Source: CBDCWO01 sp965223405 (GTDB lineage: Bacteria > Bacteroidota > Bacteroidia > Chitinophagales > Saprospiraceae). From it: a DNA stretch of 64,000 nt. Of this stretch, positions 1 to 9,669 are shown piece after piece. Every line of letters begins with the position of its first letter. Position 1 is the stretch's first letter. The stretch spans positions 2,914,001 to 2,978,000 of the forward strand of contig CBDCWO010000006.1 in NCBI GenBank assembly GCA_965223405.1, given 5' to 3'. The notes beneath the pieces are model-generated. The model saw only the letters and a list, made by a program, of their open reading frames with translations. It had not been told where the DNA came from and did no database searches. Made by a program: the position numbers and the translations under genes.

Positions 1-774
1 GCGATAATTTATTTCAGTTTCCCAATCTATTTTTAACCGATCAGCTTCCAGGTTTGCCGCTTTGGGAAACCGTAAAGGAAATCCATGATTAATCAAGATA
101 GATTGCATGGCATAATCATTATAATCGGTACCTTCCAGTGTAGTCACAAATTCACCTAATACCAGATTTTTACCATAGTTCCAATCCAGGATTTCCACAA
201 TTATTTTATGATCAGGGTCCACATGGGCAGGTATTTGTTTAAGTAAAATATCAAAAGGGACCATCGGGTTATCAGGGATCACATAGATCTTTTTCCTGGA
301 TATAAATGGTGTGCCTATAAATTGGTTTGTGGATCGTTCCAACACTTCGATAACTTCGCCCTTGGGCTTTCGGCCTCTGATTATTCCATTGATTTTTACC
401 TTTACTAAATCACCATGCAATGCGGAATTTAGAGATCGTACATTCACATAAATATCGTCGGGTAAGTCGGTATCCGTAATGTATGCCGCGCCACTTTGAG
501 TTTGATCTACATAACCGGTAAAAAGTTCGTCATGATTGGAGTTTTCTTGATTTCCAAAAATATAGCGACTGTTGATTTTTCGGATGGCGCCTTCTTTTAA
601 AAGTTTTTCCAGTATTTCAGATATCTCCCGTTTACTTATATGTATTCTGGATCTTTTTTGTATTTGTTTGAGTGTAAATTGTTTCCCCGGATTCTTCCTG
701 AACATATGGAACACCGCACTCTTTGCCGGCGTACGCTTATAACGATTTGTTTTGTTGTTTTTCTTTTTCTTCAA
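1..774 (-). CDS. rnr: Ribonuclease R, N-terminal part (runs off window start)
   Basis: RNase R is a processive 3'-5' exoribonuclease that degrades structured RNA. Only about 258 N-terminal residues are inside the window; the RNB catalytic and S1 domains would lie beyond base 1. A Lys/Asn-rich basic N-terminus is followed by a winged-helix-like segment (KQFTLKQIQKRSRIHISKRE) and the first cold-shock/OB domain (GYVDQTQSGAAYI, then DDIYVNVRSLNSALHGD), which fits the RNase R order. No ATG sits at the expected N-terminus; TTG at 774 followed by KKKKNN is the best start, and an ATG near base 705 would cut into the helix-turn-helix. Family assignment is good; the start is uncertain. Confidence 0.85.
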   Translation of the reverse strand, partial: MKKKKNNKTNRYKRTPAKSAVFHMFRKNPGKQFTLKQIQKRSRIHISKREISEILEKLLKEGAIRKINSRYIFGNQENSNHDELFTGYVDQTQSGAAYITDTDLPDDIYVNVRSLNSALHGDLVKVKINGIIRGRKPKGEVIEVLERSTNQFIGTPFISRKKIYVIPDNPMVPFDILLKQIPAHVDPDHKIIVEILDWNYGKNLVLGEFVTTLEGTDYNDYAMQSILINHGFPLRFPKAANLEADRLKIDWETEINYR

Positions 775-840
775 AATATGAATATTTGGATTTAGTTGTA
801 AATAAATTATTGTGGGATAGAGATATCTCAACCGGTCCGA

Positions 841-1350
841 TCAGGACATGTCGCGAGGAGTGTAGATAGTACCATCTGCTAAAATTTCTCGATAACTACT
901 CTGACTGGTATGTGCATCGAATTCCGCAAGATCGTTTTGGATACCGGTCATAGTATGAATTACCCAGTCCGGATCGATCATCGCTACCTGAACTTTAAGC
1001 ACAGATCCCTCACAGGATGTACTGGCAATTATTTCCCGATGGATAAAATCCCCTTTTTCCGTATAAGTGAGCAGATGATATTGATAGTTTAACATAGATG
1101 CTTTCCAAATGATGATCGCCGCAAACTTGCCTGTATCTTTTAATCTGAAGCAGGGGACATACTCGGTGTACTCATCTTCCATATCCATCCATTCACTGAT
1201 ATATTGACTCACCATTCCCTGGGGTAAAGGATCATTTTGTTGGCTAAAATCATGATGAGTGTCCTCTCCCAAGGTAACCGGAAGATCAATAATTGGAAAT
1301 TTGCTTAGAAATTGTTGAAATGTATATTTCTGTTGTTTTTTGATATTCAT
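841..1350 (-). CDS. Conserved hypothetical protein, 169 aa
   Basis: I do not recognise this protein. It is soluble (no signal peptide, no membrane segment), acidic, and begins MNIKKQQKYTFQQFLSKFP. The N-terminal part mentions a threshold-like HHDFSQQNDPLPQGM stretch, and the middle is strand-rich (KFAAIIIWKASMLNYQYHL). It is transcribed in the same direction as rnr, 67 bases upstream of it, so the two may be co-transcribed. Nothing in the sequence supports a specific function. Confidence 0.6.
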   Translation of the reverse strand: MNIKKQQKYTFQQFLSKFPIIDLPVTLGEDTHHDFSQQNDPLPQGMVSQYISEWMDMEDEYTEYVPCFRLKDTGKFAAIIIWKASMLNYQYHLLTYTEKGDFIHREIIASTSCEGSVLKVQVAMIDPDWVIHTMTGIQNDLAEFDAHTSQSSYREILADGTIYTPRDMS

Positions 1351-1583
1351 TCAGGTTGCAAAGGTAATACTTATTCAATTCAAAAAAACAAAACATAGAT
1401 AAACTCGTCACAAAATAATGGTTTACATGGCCTATCCTGGACCTGGAGATTGTGAATCTGGATAGTCTTTTTTAGAATTATTCTAAATAACTATCTTGAC
1501 GATTCTATTCTTTGAGTAAGCAGGTATAATTAATAGTTTTGGGGCTTATTGCGAGACATGAATCAATCAACAAATAGTAATAT

Positions 1584-2270
1584 ATGGGCTGGGTAAGCGA
1601 CTTTTTTACTTCCTCGCTTGGAAGGAAGCTGGTAATGAGTCTGACAGGCTTATTTTTGATTTTATTTTTAGTAATTCATTTAGTCGGAAATCTACAATTA
1701 TTGAAGACCGATGGAGGTGAGGCTTTTAATATCTACACTGCTTTTATGAGCAAGAATCCCCTCATCCAATTGGTTTCCAAAGGACTTTATCTTTTTATAT
1801 TGATCCATACATTTTTGGGAATAAATCTATGGTGGAAAAACCGCAAAGCCAAAGGTCGAAGGTATTTGGTCAGGACCAGTGCGAATGCTTCATTTGCTTC
1901 GAAAAACATGGCCCTTTTGGGTATTTTGATTTTTGCATTTATATTAATCCATATGGGTGATTTTTGGTTTAAAATAAAATTTACCCCGGATATATTTGCG
2001 ATGATGGAATACGAGGGTATGGATTATGCTGTAAAAAATGCCTATCAACAAGTAGTAATTACATTTGAGAAACCCATTTTTGTAATCACCTATGTAATAG
2101 GAATGATCGTATTGGCATTTCATCTCTGGCATGGATTCCAAAGTGCTTTTCAAACTCTGGGATTAAATCATTCCAAATACACCCCCGCCATTGAATGGAT
2201 AGGCAAGGCATTTTCAATACTTGTACCTGCCTTATTTGCTTTAATTCCTATTTATATGTATTTAGCTTAA
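1584..2270 (+). CDS. sdhC: Succinate dehydrogenase cytochrome b subunit
   Basis: This is the membrane anchor of respiratory complex II, which passes electrons from the iron-sulfur subunit to quinone (menaquinone in Bacteroidota). Its 228 residues show five hydrophobic helices, the layout of the diheme single-subunit cytochrome b558 type that needs no SdhD. His residues inside helices (LVIHLVGN, ILIHTFLG, LIHMGDFW, FHLWHGFQ) are the likely heme ligands. The N-terminus SSLGRKLVMSLTGL is typical of the Bacteroidota/Chlorobi family. It is first in sdhCAB, and the sdhA ATG follows its stop after a single base, so the genes are almost certainly translationally coupled. Confidence 0.96.
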   Translation: MGWVSDFFTSSLGRKLVMSLTGLFLILFLVIHLVGNLQLLKTDGGEAFNIYTAFMSKNPLIQLVSKGLYLFILIHTFLGINLWWKNRKAKGRRYLVRTSANASFASKNMALLGILIFAFILIHMGDFWFKIKFTPDIFAMMEYEGMDYAVKNAYQQVVITFEKPIFVITYVIGMIVLAFHLWHGFQSAFQTLGLNHSKYTPAIEWIGKAFSILVPALFALIPIYMYLA

Positions 2271-2271
2271 T

Positions 2272-4275
2272 ATGAAGACAATGAAACTGGATGCCAAAAT
2301 ACCAAGTGGAGAATTAGCGGAAAAATGGACCCAATACCGGTCTACCATGAATCTGGTTGCTCCCAACAACAAACGAAGGATAGAAATAATCGTAGTTGGA
2401 ACCGGCCTGGCTGGAGCTTCAGCGGCCGCCTCATTGGGAGAACTTGGATACCAGGTAAAGTGTTTTACCTTCCATGACAGTCCCCGCCGCGCACATAGCA
2501 TCGCTGCCCAGGGTGGTATCAATGCTGCCAAAAATTATCAAAATGATGGTGACAGCATTTATCGATTGTTTTATGACACTATCAAAGGAGGGGATTACCG
2601 TTCCCGCGAGGCTAATGTACATCGCCTGGCTGAAGTAAGTGTCGATATCATTGATCAATGTGTTGCTCAGGGAGTCCCCTTTGCCCGCGAATATGGAGGG
2701 TTGCTTGAAAACAGGTCTTTTGGGGGAGTTCAGGTTTCCAGGACCTTTTATGCCCGCGGTCAGACAGGACAACAGTTATTGATAGGAGCATATCAGGCAT
2801 TGGCACGTCAGGTAGCCAGTGGAAGTGTCCAATTGTACCACCGCCATGAAATGTTGGACTTGGTTGTAGTAGAAGATAAAGCCAGAGGGATTATTACCCG
2901 CAACCTGATTACCGGTGAAATTGAGCGCCATGCAGCTCATTGTGTGGTATTGGCAACCGGAGGATATGGGAATGTCTTTTATTTATCTACCAATGCCATG
3001 GGCTGCAATGTAACCGCTGCCTGGCAAGCTGTGAAAAGAGGAGCTTTGATGTCTCACCCTTGCTTTACTCAAATCCATCCAACCTGTATTCCTGTTTCCG
3101 GTAGTTATCAGTCTAAACTGACCTTGATGTCTGAGTCACTCAGAAACGACGGGCGGGTATGGGTTCCCAAAAACTTAGAGGATGTAAAGGCCATTCGGGA
3201 AGAAACTAAATCTCCCAATGATATTCCTGAAGAAGACCGGGATTACTATCTGGAAAGAAGATATCCGGCCTTCGGCAATCTGGTGCCCAGAGATGTAGCC
3301 TCGCGAGCAGCAAAAATGGTATGTGACGATGGATTCGGAGTAAATAAAAGCGGATTGGCGGTTTATCTGGATTTTGCCGATGCTATTGTGCGCTATGGCA
3401 AATCCAGAGCACAATCTCTGGGTATAAAAAATCCGGATGCAAAAACCATTAAGAAATATGGAGATGAAGTAATTGCTGAAAAATATGGAAACCTATTCCA
3501 AATGTATGAAAAGATTACCGGTGTAGATCCATATAATAATCCAATGATGATTTATCCTGCAGTTCACTACACCATGGGAGGATTGTGGGTAGATTATAAT
3601 TTGGAAACCAACATCCCCGGACTGTTTGCTTTGGGTGAATGCAATTTTAGTGATCACGGAGCCAATCGTCTTGGAGCCTCTGCTTTGATGCAAGGTCTTG
3701 CAGACGGATACTTTGTGATCCCGTATACGATAGGACAGTTTTTGTCCGGAGAAATAAGGACACCGGCTATTAGCGCCGACTTGCCGGAATTTAAAGCTGC
3801 TGAGGAAAGTATCCGCAATAAAATCGAGCGGCTTATGAATATTGGCGGCAACCGGTCAGTAGAAAGTTTCCATCGCGAATTGGGATTGATCATGTGGAAC
3901 CACTGTGGGATGTCCCGATCTGCTGAAGGCTTAAGGGAAGGTCGAGAGAAGATCCGAGCCCTTAGAGAAGAATTTTGGAAAGATGCATTTGTTCCGGGTT
4001 CTGCTAATGAATTCAATCCCGAACTTGAAAAAGCTTCCCGAGTAGCAGATTTTCTGGAACTGGGAGAAATGATGATTTTAGATGCCTTGGATCGCAATGA
4101 ATCGTGCGGTGGTCATTTCCGTGAAGAATACCAAACTCCGGAGGGAGAAGCGATGCGGGATGATAAAAATTATGCTTACGTTTCGGCTTGGGAATGGGAC
4201 GAAAATGAACCTGTGATGCACAAAGAACCCTTGCACTTTGAAAATGTAGAATTAAAAACCAGAAGTTATAAATAA
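2272..4275 (+). CDS. sdhA: Succinate dehydrogenase/fumarate reductase flavoprotein subunit
   Basis: This is the catalytic FAD subunit that interconverts succinate and fumarate at the inner face of the membrane. It has 667 residues, normal for the long Bacteroidota form. Visible motifs are the dinucleotide site GTGLAGASAAASLGELG, the segment RRAHSIAAQGGINAA holding the His for covalent FAD attachment, the substrate-site HPTCIP, the active-site Arg region NLVPRDVASRA, and the C-terminal FAD site GLFALGECNFSDHGANRLG. It sits between sdhC (1-base gap) and sdhB (75-base gap). Confidence 0.97.
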   Translation: MKTMKLDAKIPSGELAEKWTQYRSTMNLVAPNNKRRIEIIVVGTGLAGASAAASLGELGYQVKCFTFHDSPRRAHSIAAQGGINAAKNYQNDGDSIYRLFYDTIKGGDYRSREANVHRLAEVSVDIIDQCVAQGVPFAREYGGLLENRSFGGVQVSRTFYARGQTGQQLLIGAYQALARQVASGSVQLYHRHEMLDLVVVEDKARGIITRNLITGEIERHAAHCVVLATGGYGNVFYLSTNAMGCNVTAAWQAVKRGALMSHPCFTQIHPTCIPVSGSYQSKLTLMSESLRNDGRVWVPKNLEDVKAIREETKSPNDIPEEDRDYYLERRYPAFGNLVPRDVASRAAKMVCDDGFGVNKSGLAVYLDFADAIVRYGKSRAQSLGIKNPDAKTIKKYGDEVIAEKYGNLFQMYEKITGVDPYNNPMMIYPAVHYTMGGLWVDYNLETNIPGLFALGECNFSDHGANRLGASALMQGLADGYFVIPYTIGQFLSGEIRTPAISADLPEFKAAEESIRNKIERLMNIGGNRSVESFHRELGLIMWNHCGMSRSAEGLREGREKIRALREEFWKDAFVPGSANEFNPELEKASRVADFLELGEMMILDALDRNESCGGHFREEYQTPEGEAMRDDKNYAYVSAWEWDENEPVMHKEPLHFENVELKTRSYK

Positions 4276-4350
4276 ATGAAAGAGAGGATGAAAATCCTAG
4301 TTCTGTCGTATGAAGTTTATTCTCTCTGTATTAACAAATTCAATTAGCAG

Positions 4351-5097
4351 ATGAAACTGACACTTAAAGTCTGGAGACAAAAGAATGCTCAATCAAAAGG
4401 AGGATTTCAATCCTATCAGGTCGAGGCCAATGAACATATGTCATTCCTGGAAATGCTTGACGTATTGAATGAATCATTAGTAGCTAAACGGGAGGAACCG
4501 GTTGCTTTTGACCACGATTGCAGGGAAGGTATTTGTGGTGCTTGCAGCCTGGTCATCAATGGCAGACCCCATGGATCATTGCAAGGAACGACTGTATGTC
4601 AGTTGCACATGCGCTTCTTTAAAGATGGAGAGACTGTAGTGATAGAACCATTTATTGCCCGTGGATTTCCAGTCATTAAAGATCTGGTCGTTGACAGAAC
4701 CGCTTTCGATCGGATCATTCAGGCCGGGGGATTTATCTCTGTCAATACCGGTCAAGCGCCGGATGGAAATTCAATCCCGGTAGAAAAGGATATCGCTGAA
4801 AAGTCCATGGATGCTGCAGCTTGTATCGGATGTGGAGCCTGTGTTGCCGCATGCCCCAATGGTTCGGCGATGTTATTTACCAGCGCCAAAGTGGCTCACT
4901 TAGGTCTGTTACCTCAAGGAGAGGTTGAAAAACAACGCCGGGTACAATCCATGGTAAAACAAATGGATAAAGAGGGATTTGGAATGTGCTCGAATATCAA
5001 AGCGTGTGAAGTGGAATGTCCCAAAGAAATCAGCGTGGAAAACATTGCCAGAATGAACCGCGACTATTATAGTTCGATGGTTTCATCGGATAAATAA
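4351..5097 (+). CDS. sdhB: Succinate dehydrogenase iron-sulfur subunit
   Basis: This electron-transfer subunit carries electrons from the SdhA flavin to the SdhC hemes through three clusters. In 248 residues it shows the plant-type [2Fe-2S] site (CREGICGACS plus a later Cys), a 4Fe-4S motif CIGCGACVAACP, and a second cluster motif CSNIKACEVECP. The Cys spacing is intact. It is the last gene of sdhCAB; 60 bases separate its stop from the stop of the convergent gene at 5158. Confidence 0.97.
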   Translation: MKLTLKVWRQKNAQSKGGFQSYQVEANEHMSFLEMLDVLNESLVAKREEPVAFDHDCREGICGACSLVINGRPHGSLQGTTVCQLHMRFFKDGETVVIEPFIARGFPVIKDLVVDRTAFDRIIQAGGFISVNTGQAPDGNSIPVEKDIAEKSMDAAACIGCGACVAACPNGSAMLFTSAKVAHLGLLPQGEVEKQRRVQSMVKQMDKEGFGMCSNIKACEVECPKEISVENIARMNRDYYSSMVSSDK

Positions 5098-5157
5098 AGT
5101 GGGTCAGAGTAGCAGATCGAGTTATGGCCGAACTGTTAATTTCACAAATCTAAGATA

Positions 5158-6522
5158 TCAAAACATGCTTTCCAACCATTCTTTTTCGGCAATGGAATTC
5201 TCAGCGATAAATCTGGATCTTATTTTTTGTTTTTGCACCGGATTGAGATAATCCCATTTGATCAATTCCTCCAAATAGCGAATAAAATTCAGAAAAGCCT
5301 TTTTGTGATATCCTATTCTTTTTTGACGATAGATGTATGCTTTCATCGCCAATAAATGATATTCCAATAAAGACCAATCCTTGCTTTCAAAATATATTTT
5401 AGCTAGTAATGATTTACTAACCAAATTAAAAAGTAGGCTCTTGAAATGAATATTTAGTAATTGTGCAGATGCTCGCTCATATTCTCGGGTCACATAATAA
5501 ATCCTGGCAAGACTCAGTTTGTACAACTCTTCTCTCTGATCCGGTGCTAGATGTGGCTTATACGTTTCAATGAACTTTTTTGTCCAATTGATTTCTTGAT
5601 TTTTTATGGCCAGAGCAGTAATATTGGTGTAAGTGAAATTGCTCATCAGATTATTTTCTAATAATACACCCATTTCCAATCCCAATTTGTAAAGGTCTAG
5701 CGAAATCACTTCATAATCCTTATTTCCTTCATTAAGTTTCTTTATGGAATAGTTATTTACTACCATAAATAAGTCCCTTAATTCCGTTTGGGGGAATTGT
5801 CTGAAATTCTCCATCATATTCGAAAATACTCGATGAAAATATTTTTCATCCTGGGTGGTTACCATATGGTAATAATCATAATAGATCCGGATAGTAGGTA
5901 ATTCCAATAGATTTTCCTTTTCGATGTATTCGATTACTGATGGCAGTATGCCAAAATCAAATTGGGTATTAAATACCGAACTATTGGCTAAAAGGGGATA
6001 GCTATTTCTCATGATAGCCGAAATAAACGCGAGATTATTGGCAGAAAATTGACGCTGAATGGTTTCAGGATCGTTGGTCTGTCCCAGTTTATCTCCTAAG
6101 ATCATTTGTCTCCAATAATGGTCTGCATTGCGATAGGGTAGTTCGCGGTTTTTCTTTTCCAGCCGGTGATGAATTTGATCGGCGTACTTTTTAAGGCCTT
6201 TTTGTTTGTAGATTTCAGCTAGATGAAGTTGATATTCGTATGATTCGGGGGACAGCAACGCATTTACCAGATATTGCTCGACTTTTTTTAACAAATCGGA
6301 TTTTAATAATCGAATCTTAATGTCTTGATAGATTTGTCCTGGATAGAGTCTTTGAAAAATTGTTTGTTTAAAAACTTCCGAAACAATCCATCCATTTTCT
6401 TCCAGCTCATTGAAAAATAATTTTGCTGGACTTTCCTTACCTGATTTATCCAGCATCATGAGTTTCAGGTTCTCCAATTCACGCAAAGTCAGAGACTTTA
6501 ACAAATCTTCTAATTTGGCCAT
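5158..6522 (-). CDS. Hypothetical helical-repeat protein, 454 aa
   Basis: I do not recognise a named family. The sequence is almost wholly predicted helix with Leu/Tyr/Lys periodicity (HLAEIYKQKGLKKYADQI, LARIYYVTREYERASAQL), which resembles TPR-like repeats. The N-terminus MAKLEDLLKSLTLRELENLK looks like a short dimerising helix. There is no signal peptide or membrane segment, so it should be cytoplasmic. It is convergent with sdhB and divergent from the secreted protein at 6683. A scaffolding or protein-binding role is only a guess. Confidence 0.6.
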   Translation of the reverse strand: MAKLEDLLKSLTLRELENLKLMMLDKSGKESPAKLFFNELEENGWIVSEVFKQTIFQRLYPGQIYQDIKIRLLKSDLLKKVEQYLVNALLSPESYEYQLHLAEIYKQKGLKKYADQIHHRLEKKNRELPYRNADHYWRQMILGDKLGQTNDPETIQRQFSANNLAFISAIMRNSYPLLANSSVFNTQFDFGILPSVIEYIEKENLLELPTIRIYYDYYHMVTTQDEKYFHRVFSNMMENFRQFPQTELRDLFMVVNNYSIKKLNEGNKDYEVISLDLYKLGLEMGVLLENNLMSNFTYTNITALAIKNQEINWTKKFIETYKPHLAPDQREELYKLSLARIYYVTREYERASAQLLNIHFKSLLFNLVSKSLLAKIYFESKDWSLLEYHLLAMKAYIYRQKRIGYHKKAFLNFIRYLEELIKWDYLNPVQKQKIRSRFIAENSIAEKEWLESMF

Positions 6523-6651
6523 TTACACATATTTAGCATTTGTAGTCATAAATATTTGATAATCAATAAAAATAGCTTAACTACAAATCTAAATCATTTC
6601 TACAATTGTTATAATTAATAATTGCGAAATTCAAAAAATAAACCCAATTTT

Positions 6652-6667
6652 ACTTCATCAATGAAGT
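6652..6667. promoter_or_regulatory. 16-base palindrome before the 6683 gene
   Basis: ACTTCAT-CA-ATGAAGT is a perfect inverted repeat ending 15 bases before the ATG at 6683. It could be an operator or an RNA hairpin over the translation start. No second copy was found in the window. Confidence 0.3.
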
Positions 6668-6682
6668 TTTCACCATAGTCCA

Positions 6683-8899
6683 ATGAATTTGATCACTACA
6701 TATAGCCGGAATTTCATCAAAGTCCTGTTTTGGATATTCCTTCTGGGTCTTTCGAAGATCAGCTTATCTCAGGATGGGTTACTTTCTGTGGAAATTTCAG
6801 AATCGACTGACGATGTAACTGCCATAGTATCTCTACAGGCAGAAAGTAAGATATTGGGGATGCAATTTAGCGTAAATTGGGATCCCGTAGTATTACAATA
6901 CGCCAATATAGAATTGCTTCAGAATTTTAATCAAAGACCAGAATCTACCGTTGGCATTAGTGCTCCCAAAGGAGTATTATCCTTTCTGTGGATCGGACCT
7001 GTACTAGAAAATGACAATCCGTTCGATTTTACCAATTCCCTTCCTCTTTTTAAACTGACTTTTAAAAAACGGATTCCGGTTGCTCCTTTTGTATTTGTAA
7101 ATGACGATCCCACCATCATTGAAATCTTTAACTATGCCGATCAGATTTTAGCCATTCAGACAGCAACCAATCTGGAAGGAATTGCCATTACCAACGGTAA
7201 AGTTTATTGGGATGAAGACGATAATTGCATTAATAACGACGAAACTAATTTGGCCAATAAGATTATCGAACTCATCAATCTGGAAAATGGACAAATTCAG
7301 AGTAGAATTACCAATGAAAATGGAGAGTTCTGGTTTCCGGTAAGTGATGGAAATTTTGCGATTACCGCTATCAACCCACATCAATTGTGGGCACCCTGTG
7401 AAGACACCCTTTTCTTTGCTGTAGAGAATCTTTCTGCTCCTTTTATCAACCTGGGATTGAAACCGGCAAAGATATGCCCAAAGCTGGTGATCGAAACACA
7501 AATCCCGGTACTACGCAGATGTTTTGAAAATGATGCCTACATCCAATATCGCAATATCGGTACGGCCCTGGCCGAAAACATTTCTATTCGACTGAAATTA
7601 GATCCGCTACTTACCCTAACTCAATGTCCATTTCCCTATGTGGAGGACGGGGATTCGGTTTACATTCAAATACCAGATCTTGGGATCAATCAGGATTCTA
7701 CATTTCGCATCAAATTATTGGTTGATTGTGACCATTCCTTCTTGGGGCAAACTCATTGTTTTTCGGCAACCATACATCCTCACGACGCTTGTGGGGAATT
7801 TCAAGGAACCTGGGAAGGAAGCCAACTGGCGGTACGCACTAATTGTGAGAATGATTCGGTAAAACTTGAGCTTCGCAATATAGGACCCGGTCCGATGAAT
7901 ACCCAAACCCGGTTTATCGTTACTGAGGATATTGTGATATTCCTTAAAGAGGATGTTCAATTGGATTTTCAGGAAGATTTCCGTCTCGATATTCCGGCTA
8001 CTGGTAAAACGTACCGCTTGCACGCCGTTCAGGAAACAGGATATCCCGGTCCACAAGATGTAGTGGCATTTGTGGAAGGATGCGGTCAGGGTAATCCCAT
8101 CAGTAAAGGGATTCCTACCCAATTTCAAGATTATGACGATGTCACCTATTACGCATTGGAATGTGTGGAAAATAAAGGATCATTTGATCCCAATGACAAA
8201 TCAGCTATCCCCAAAGGTCTAGGTGAAAACCATGAAATTGATTCCATCACTAAACTGGAATATTTAATCCGGTTTCAAAATATAGGAACAGACACCGCTT
8301 TTTCAGTCATCATTTTGGACACACTGGATCCAAATTTGGATACCTACACACTGCAGGTCGGACCCAGTTCCCATCAATTCAGCTTCGATGTTAATGAGTC
8401 CGGAATATTGAGAATTATTTTCGATCAAATCAATTTGGCAGACAGTAATACCAACGAATTGGAATCGCATGGTTTCATCAAAGTTTCCATAAGAGTAAGA
8501 TCTGATGCAGAGATTGGAACGATTATTAATAACCGCTCTGCCATCTATTTTGATTTCAACGACCCAATTCTGACCAACACGGTTCAACATCAAATCGCAG
8601 AACCTTTGATAGACATCCGATCATTTATTTCGATTAATAAGACAAACCCTATTCAAGTGGTCATTGTCCCAAATCCGGTAGTAAATGACAGTTATTTACG
8701 CCTCAAAGGTGATGAGTCGAACGATTGGCAAAACTACAGGTTCGGAATCTATGACATGCAAGGTAGAATGGTTCAACATTTCCGGGCGGATGGGAGCCAC
8801 ACCAGATATGTACCCTTAAGTGGAATGCGAGGGATTTATTTTATCAAGGTCTATCGCGACCGTAAAATACAAGGGGTAGGAAAGATGATCATACCCTGA
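6683..8899 (+). CDS. Secreted T9SS cargo protein with cohesin-like and DUF11-like domains
   Basis: This is a cell-surface or secreted protein of 738 residues. A signal peptide (about 1-30, ending KISLSQDG) is followed by a cohesin-like beta domain (about 33-155, VEISESTDDVTAIVSLQ and MQFSVNWDP), a CNA-B/SdrD-like segment (GKVYWDEDDNCIN, about 173-260), repeated beta domains, a conserved-repeat domain opening FDPNDKSAIPKG (about 500-635) of a kind common in Saprospiraceae, and a C-terminal type A sorting domain (IPNPVVNDSYLRL to GIYFIKVYRDRKI). The sorting domain implies export by the type IX machinery and anchoring or release at the outer membrane. The ligand is unknown. A strong hairpin terminator follows. 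Confidence 0.8.
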   Translation: MNLITTYSRNFIKVLFWIFLLGLSKISLSQDGLLSVEISESTDDVTAIVSLQAESKILGMQFSVNWDPVVLQYANIELLQNFNQRPESTVGISAPKGVLSFLWIGPVLENDNPFDFTNSLPLFKLTFKKRIPVAPFVFVNDDPTIIEIFNYADQILAIQTATNLEGIAITNGKVYWDEDDNCINNDETNLANKIIELINLENGQIQSRITNENGEFWFPVSDGNFAITAINPHQLWAPCEDTLFFAVENLSAPFINLGLKPAKICPKLVIETQIPVLRRCFENDAYIQYRNIGTALAENISIRLKLDPLLTLTQCPFPYVEDGDSVYIQIPDLGINQDSTFRIKLLVDCDHSFLGQTHCFSATIHPHDACGEFQGTWEGSQLAVRTNCENDSVKLELRNIGPGPMNTQTRFIVTEDIVIFLKEDVQLDFQEDFRLDIPATGKTYRLHAVQETGYPGPQDVVAFVEGCGQGNPISKGIPTQFQDYDDVTYYALECVENKGSFDPNDKSAIPKGLGENHEIDSITKLEYLIRFQNIGTDTAFSVIILDTLDPNLDTYTLQVGPSSHQFSFDVNESGILRIIFDQINLADSNTNELESHGFIKVSIRVRSDAEIGTIINNRSAIYFDFNDPILTNTVQHQIAEPLIDIRSFISINKTNPIQVVIVPNPVVNDSYLRLKGDESNDWQNYRFGIYDMQGRMVQHFRADGSHTRYVPLSGMRGIYFIKVYRDRKIQGVGKMIIP

Positions 8900-8960
8900 T
8901 TTAGTAAGGTTATTCCGGGTTATCTTTTAGGATAACATTTTTATAAAGAATGCTTCATGG

Positions 8961-9000
8961 ACAAAAGCCGCAGCTTAAAGAAGATTGCGGCTTTTGTTAT
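8961..9000 (+). terminator. Intrinsic terminator, probably bidirectional
   Basis: A perfect 12-bp stem (ACAAAAGCCGCA with TGCGGCTTTTGT) encloses a 13-base loop and carries T-rich sequence on the right and A-rich sequence on the left. It lies 60 bases after the stop at 8899 and should end that transcript. Confidence 0.85.
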
Positions 9001-9669
9001 TTTAAGTCCGAAGTATGAACTAAGGATGATCGAACATCTTACAACCTATCGACATAAAATCTTTCAGCAGCAATACATCACAACTTGATATTTAATCAAT
9101 TAAGTAAAATACTATGCGACCCCTCCAAAGGTGTCTCCACGGAGTCATGACCTCTTGGACACCAAATAACAGGGATGCCATTCATGAACCCTTTACCGCA
9201 TTTATCGCGCAGGAATTTCCTTCGATTTAATCCATTAAATCTTCAGAAAATAGCCTTATTGGTGAAATTTTCTACGGATTCTCCGCCGGCCAAAGTCTCG
9301 TACGGATATTTGTACCAGAGCTTATAGCCCCGGAGGGCGGGCTGGTACTTCGCAATAATTCAGGTTTAAACCAACCCAATGAAGAATAACCTGCTTCCTT
9401 GGCCAAAATCTGTGCTAATTTTTACTAATGACGAAAATATAGTAACTTTAATATGGAATTTTGGTCCTAACTACAATCTCGGATTCTTGTGTATCAGGTA
9501 CTGAAAAATATAACGCTCAAAATGGAATCCCACCAGTCAAATTATTCTTGCTGTAGAGCCCGTCGCATAACTCACCATGTTTATGGTCTCTTCTTTGAAA
9601 AAACCACATCGCTACGCCCAAAAAGCGCAATTACAATTTTAAACATAATGTAATCCTTAACCAAATACC
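9001..9669. other. Gene-poor spacer
   Basis: About 670 bases with no coding region I can support. A stretch near 9130-9165 loosely resembles the short motif shared by 11862-11905 and 14748-14795, but too weakly to call. It may hold decayed sequence. Confidence 0.4.
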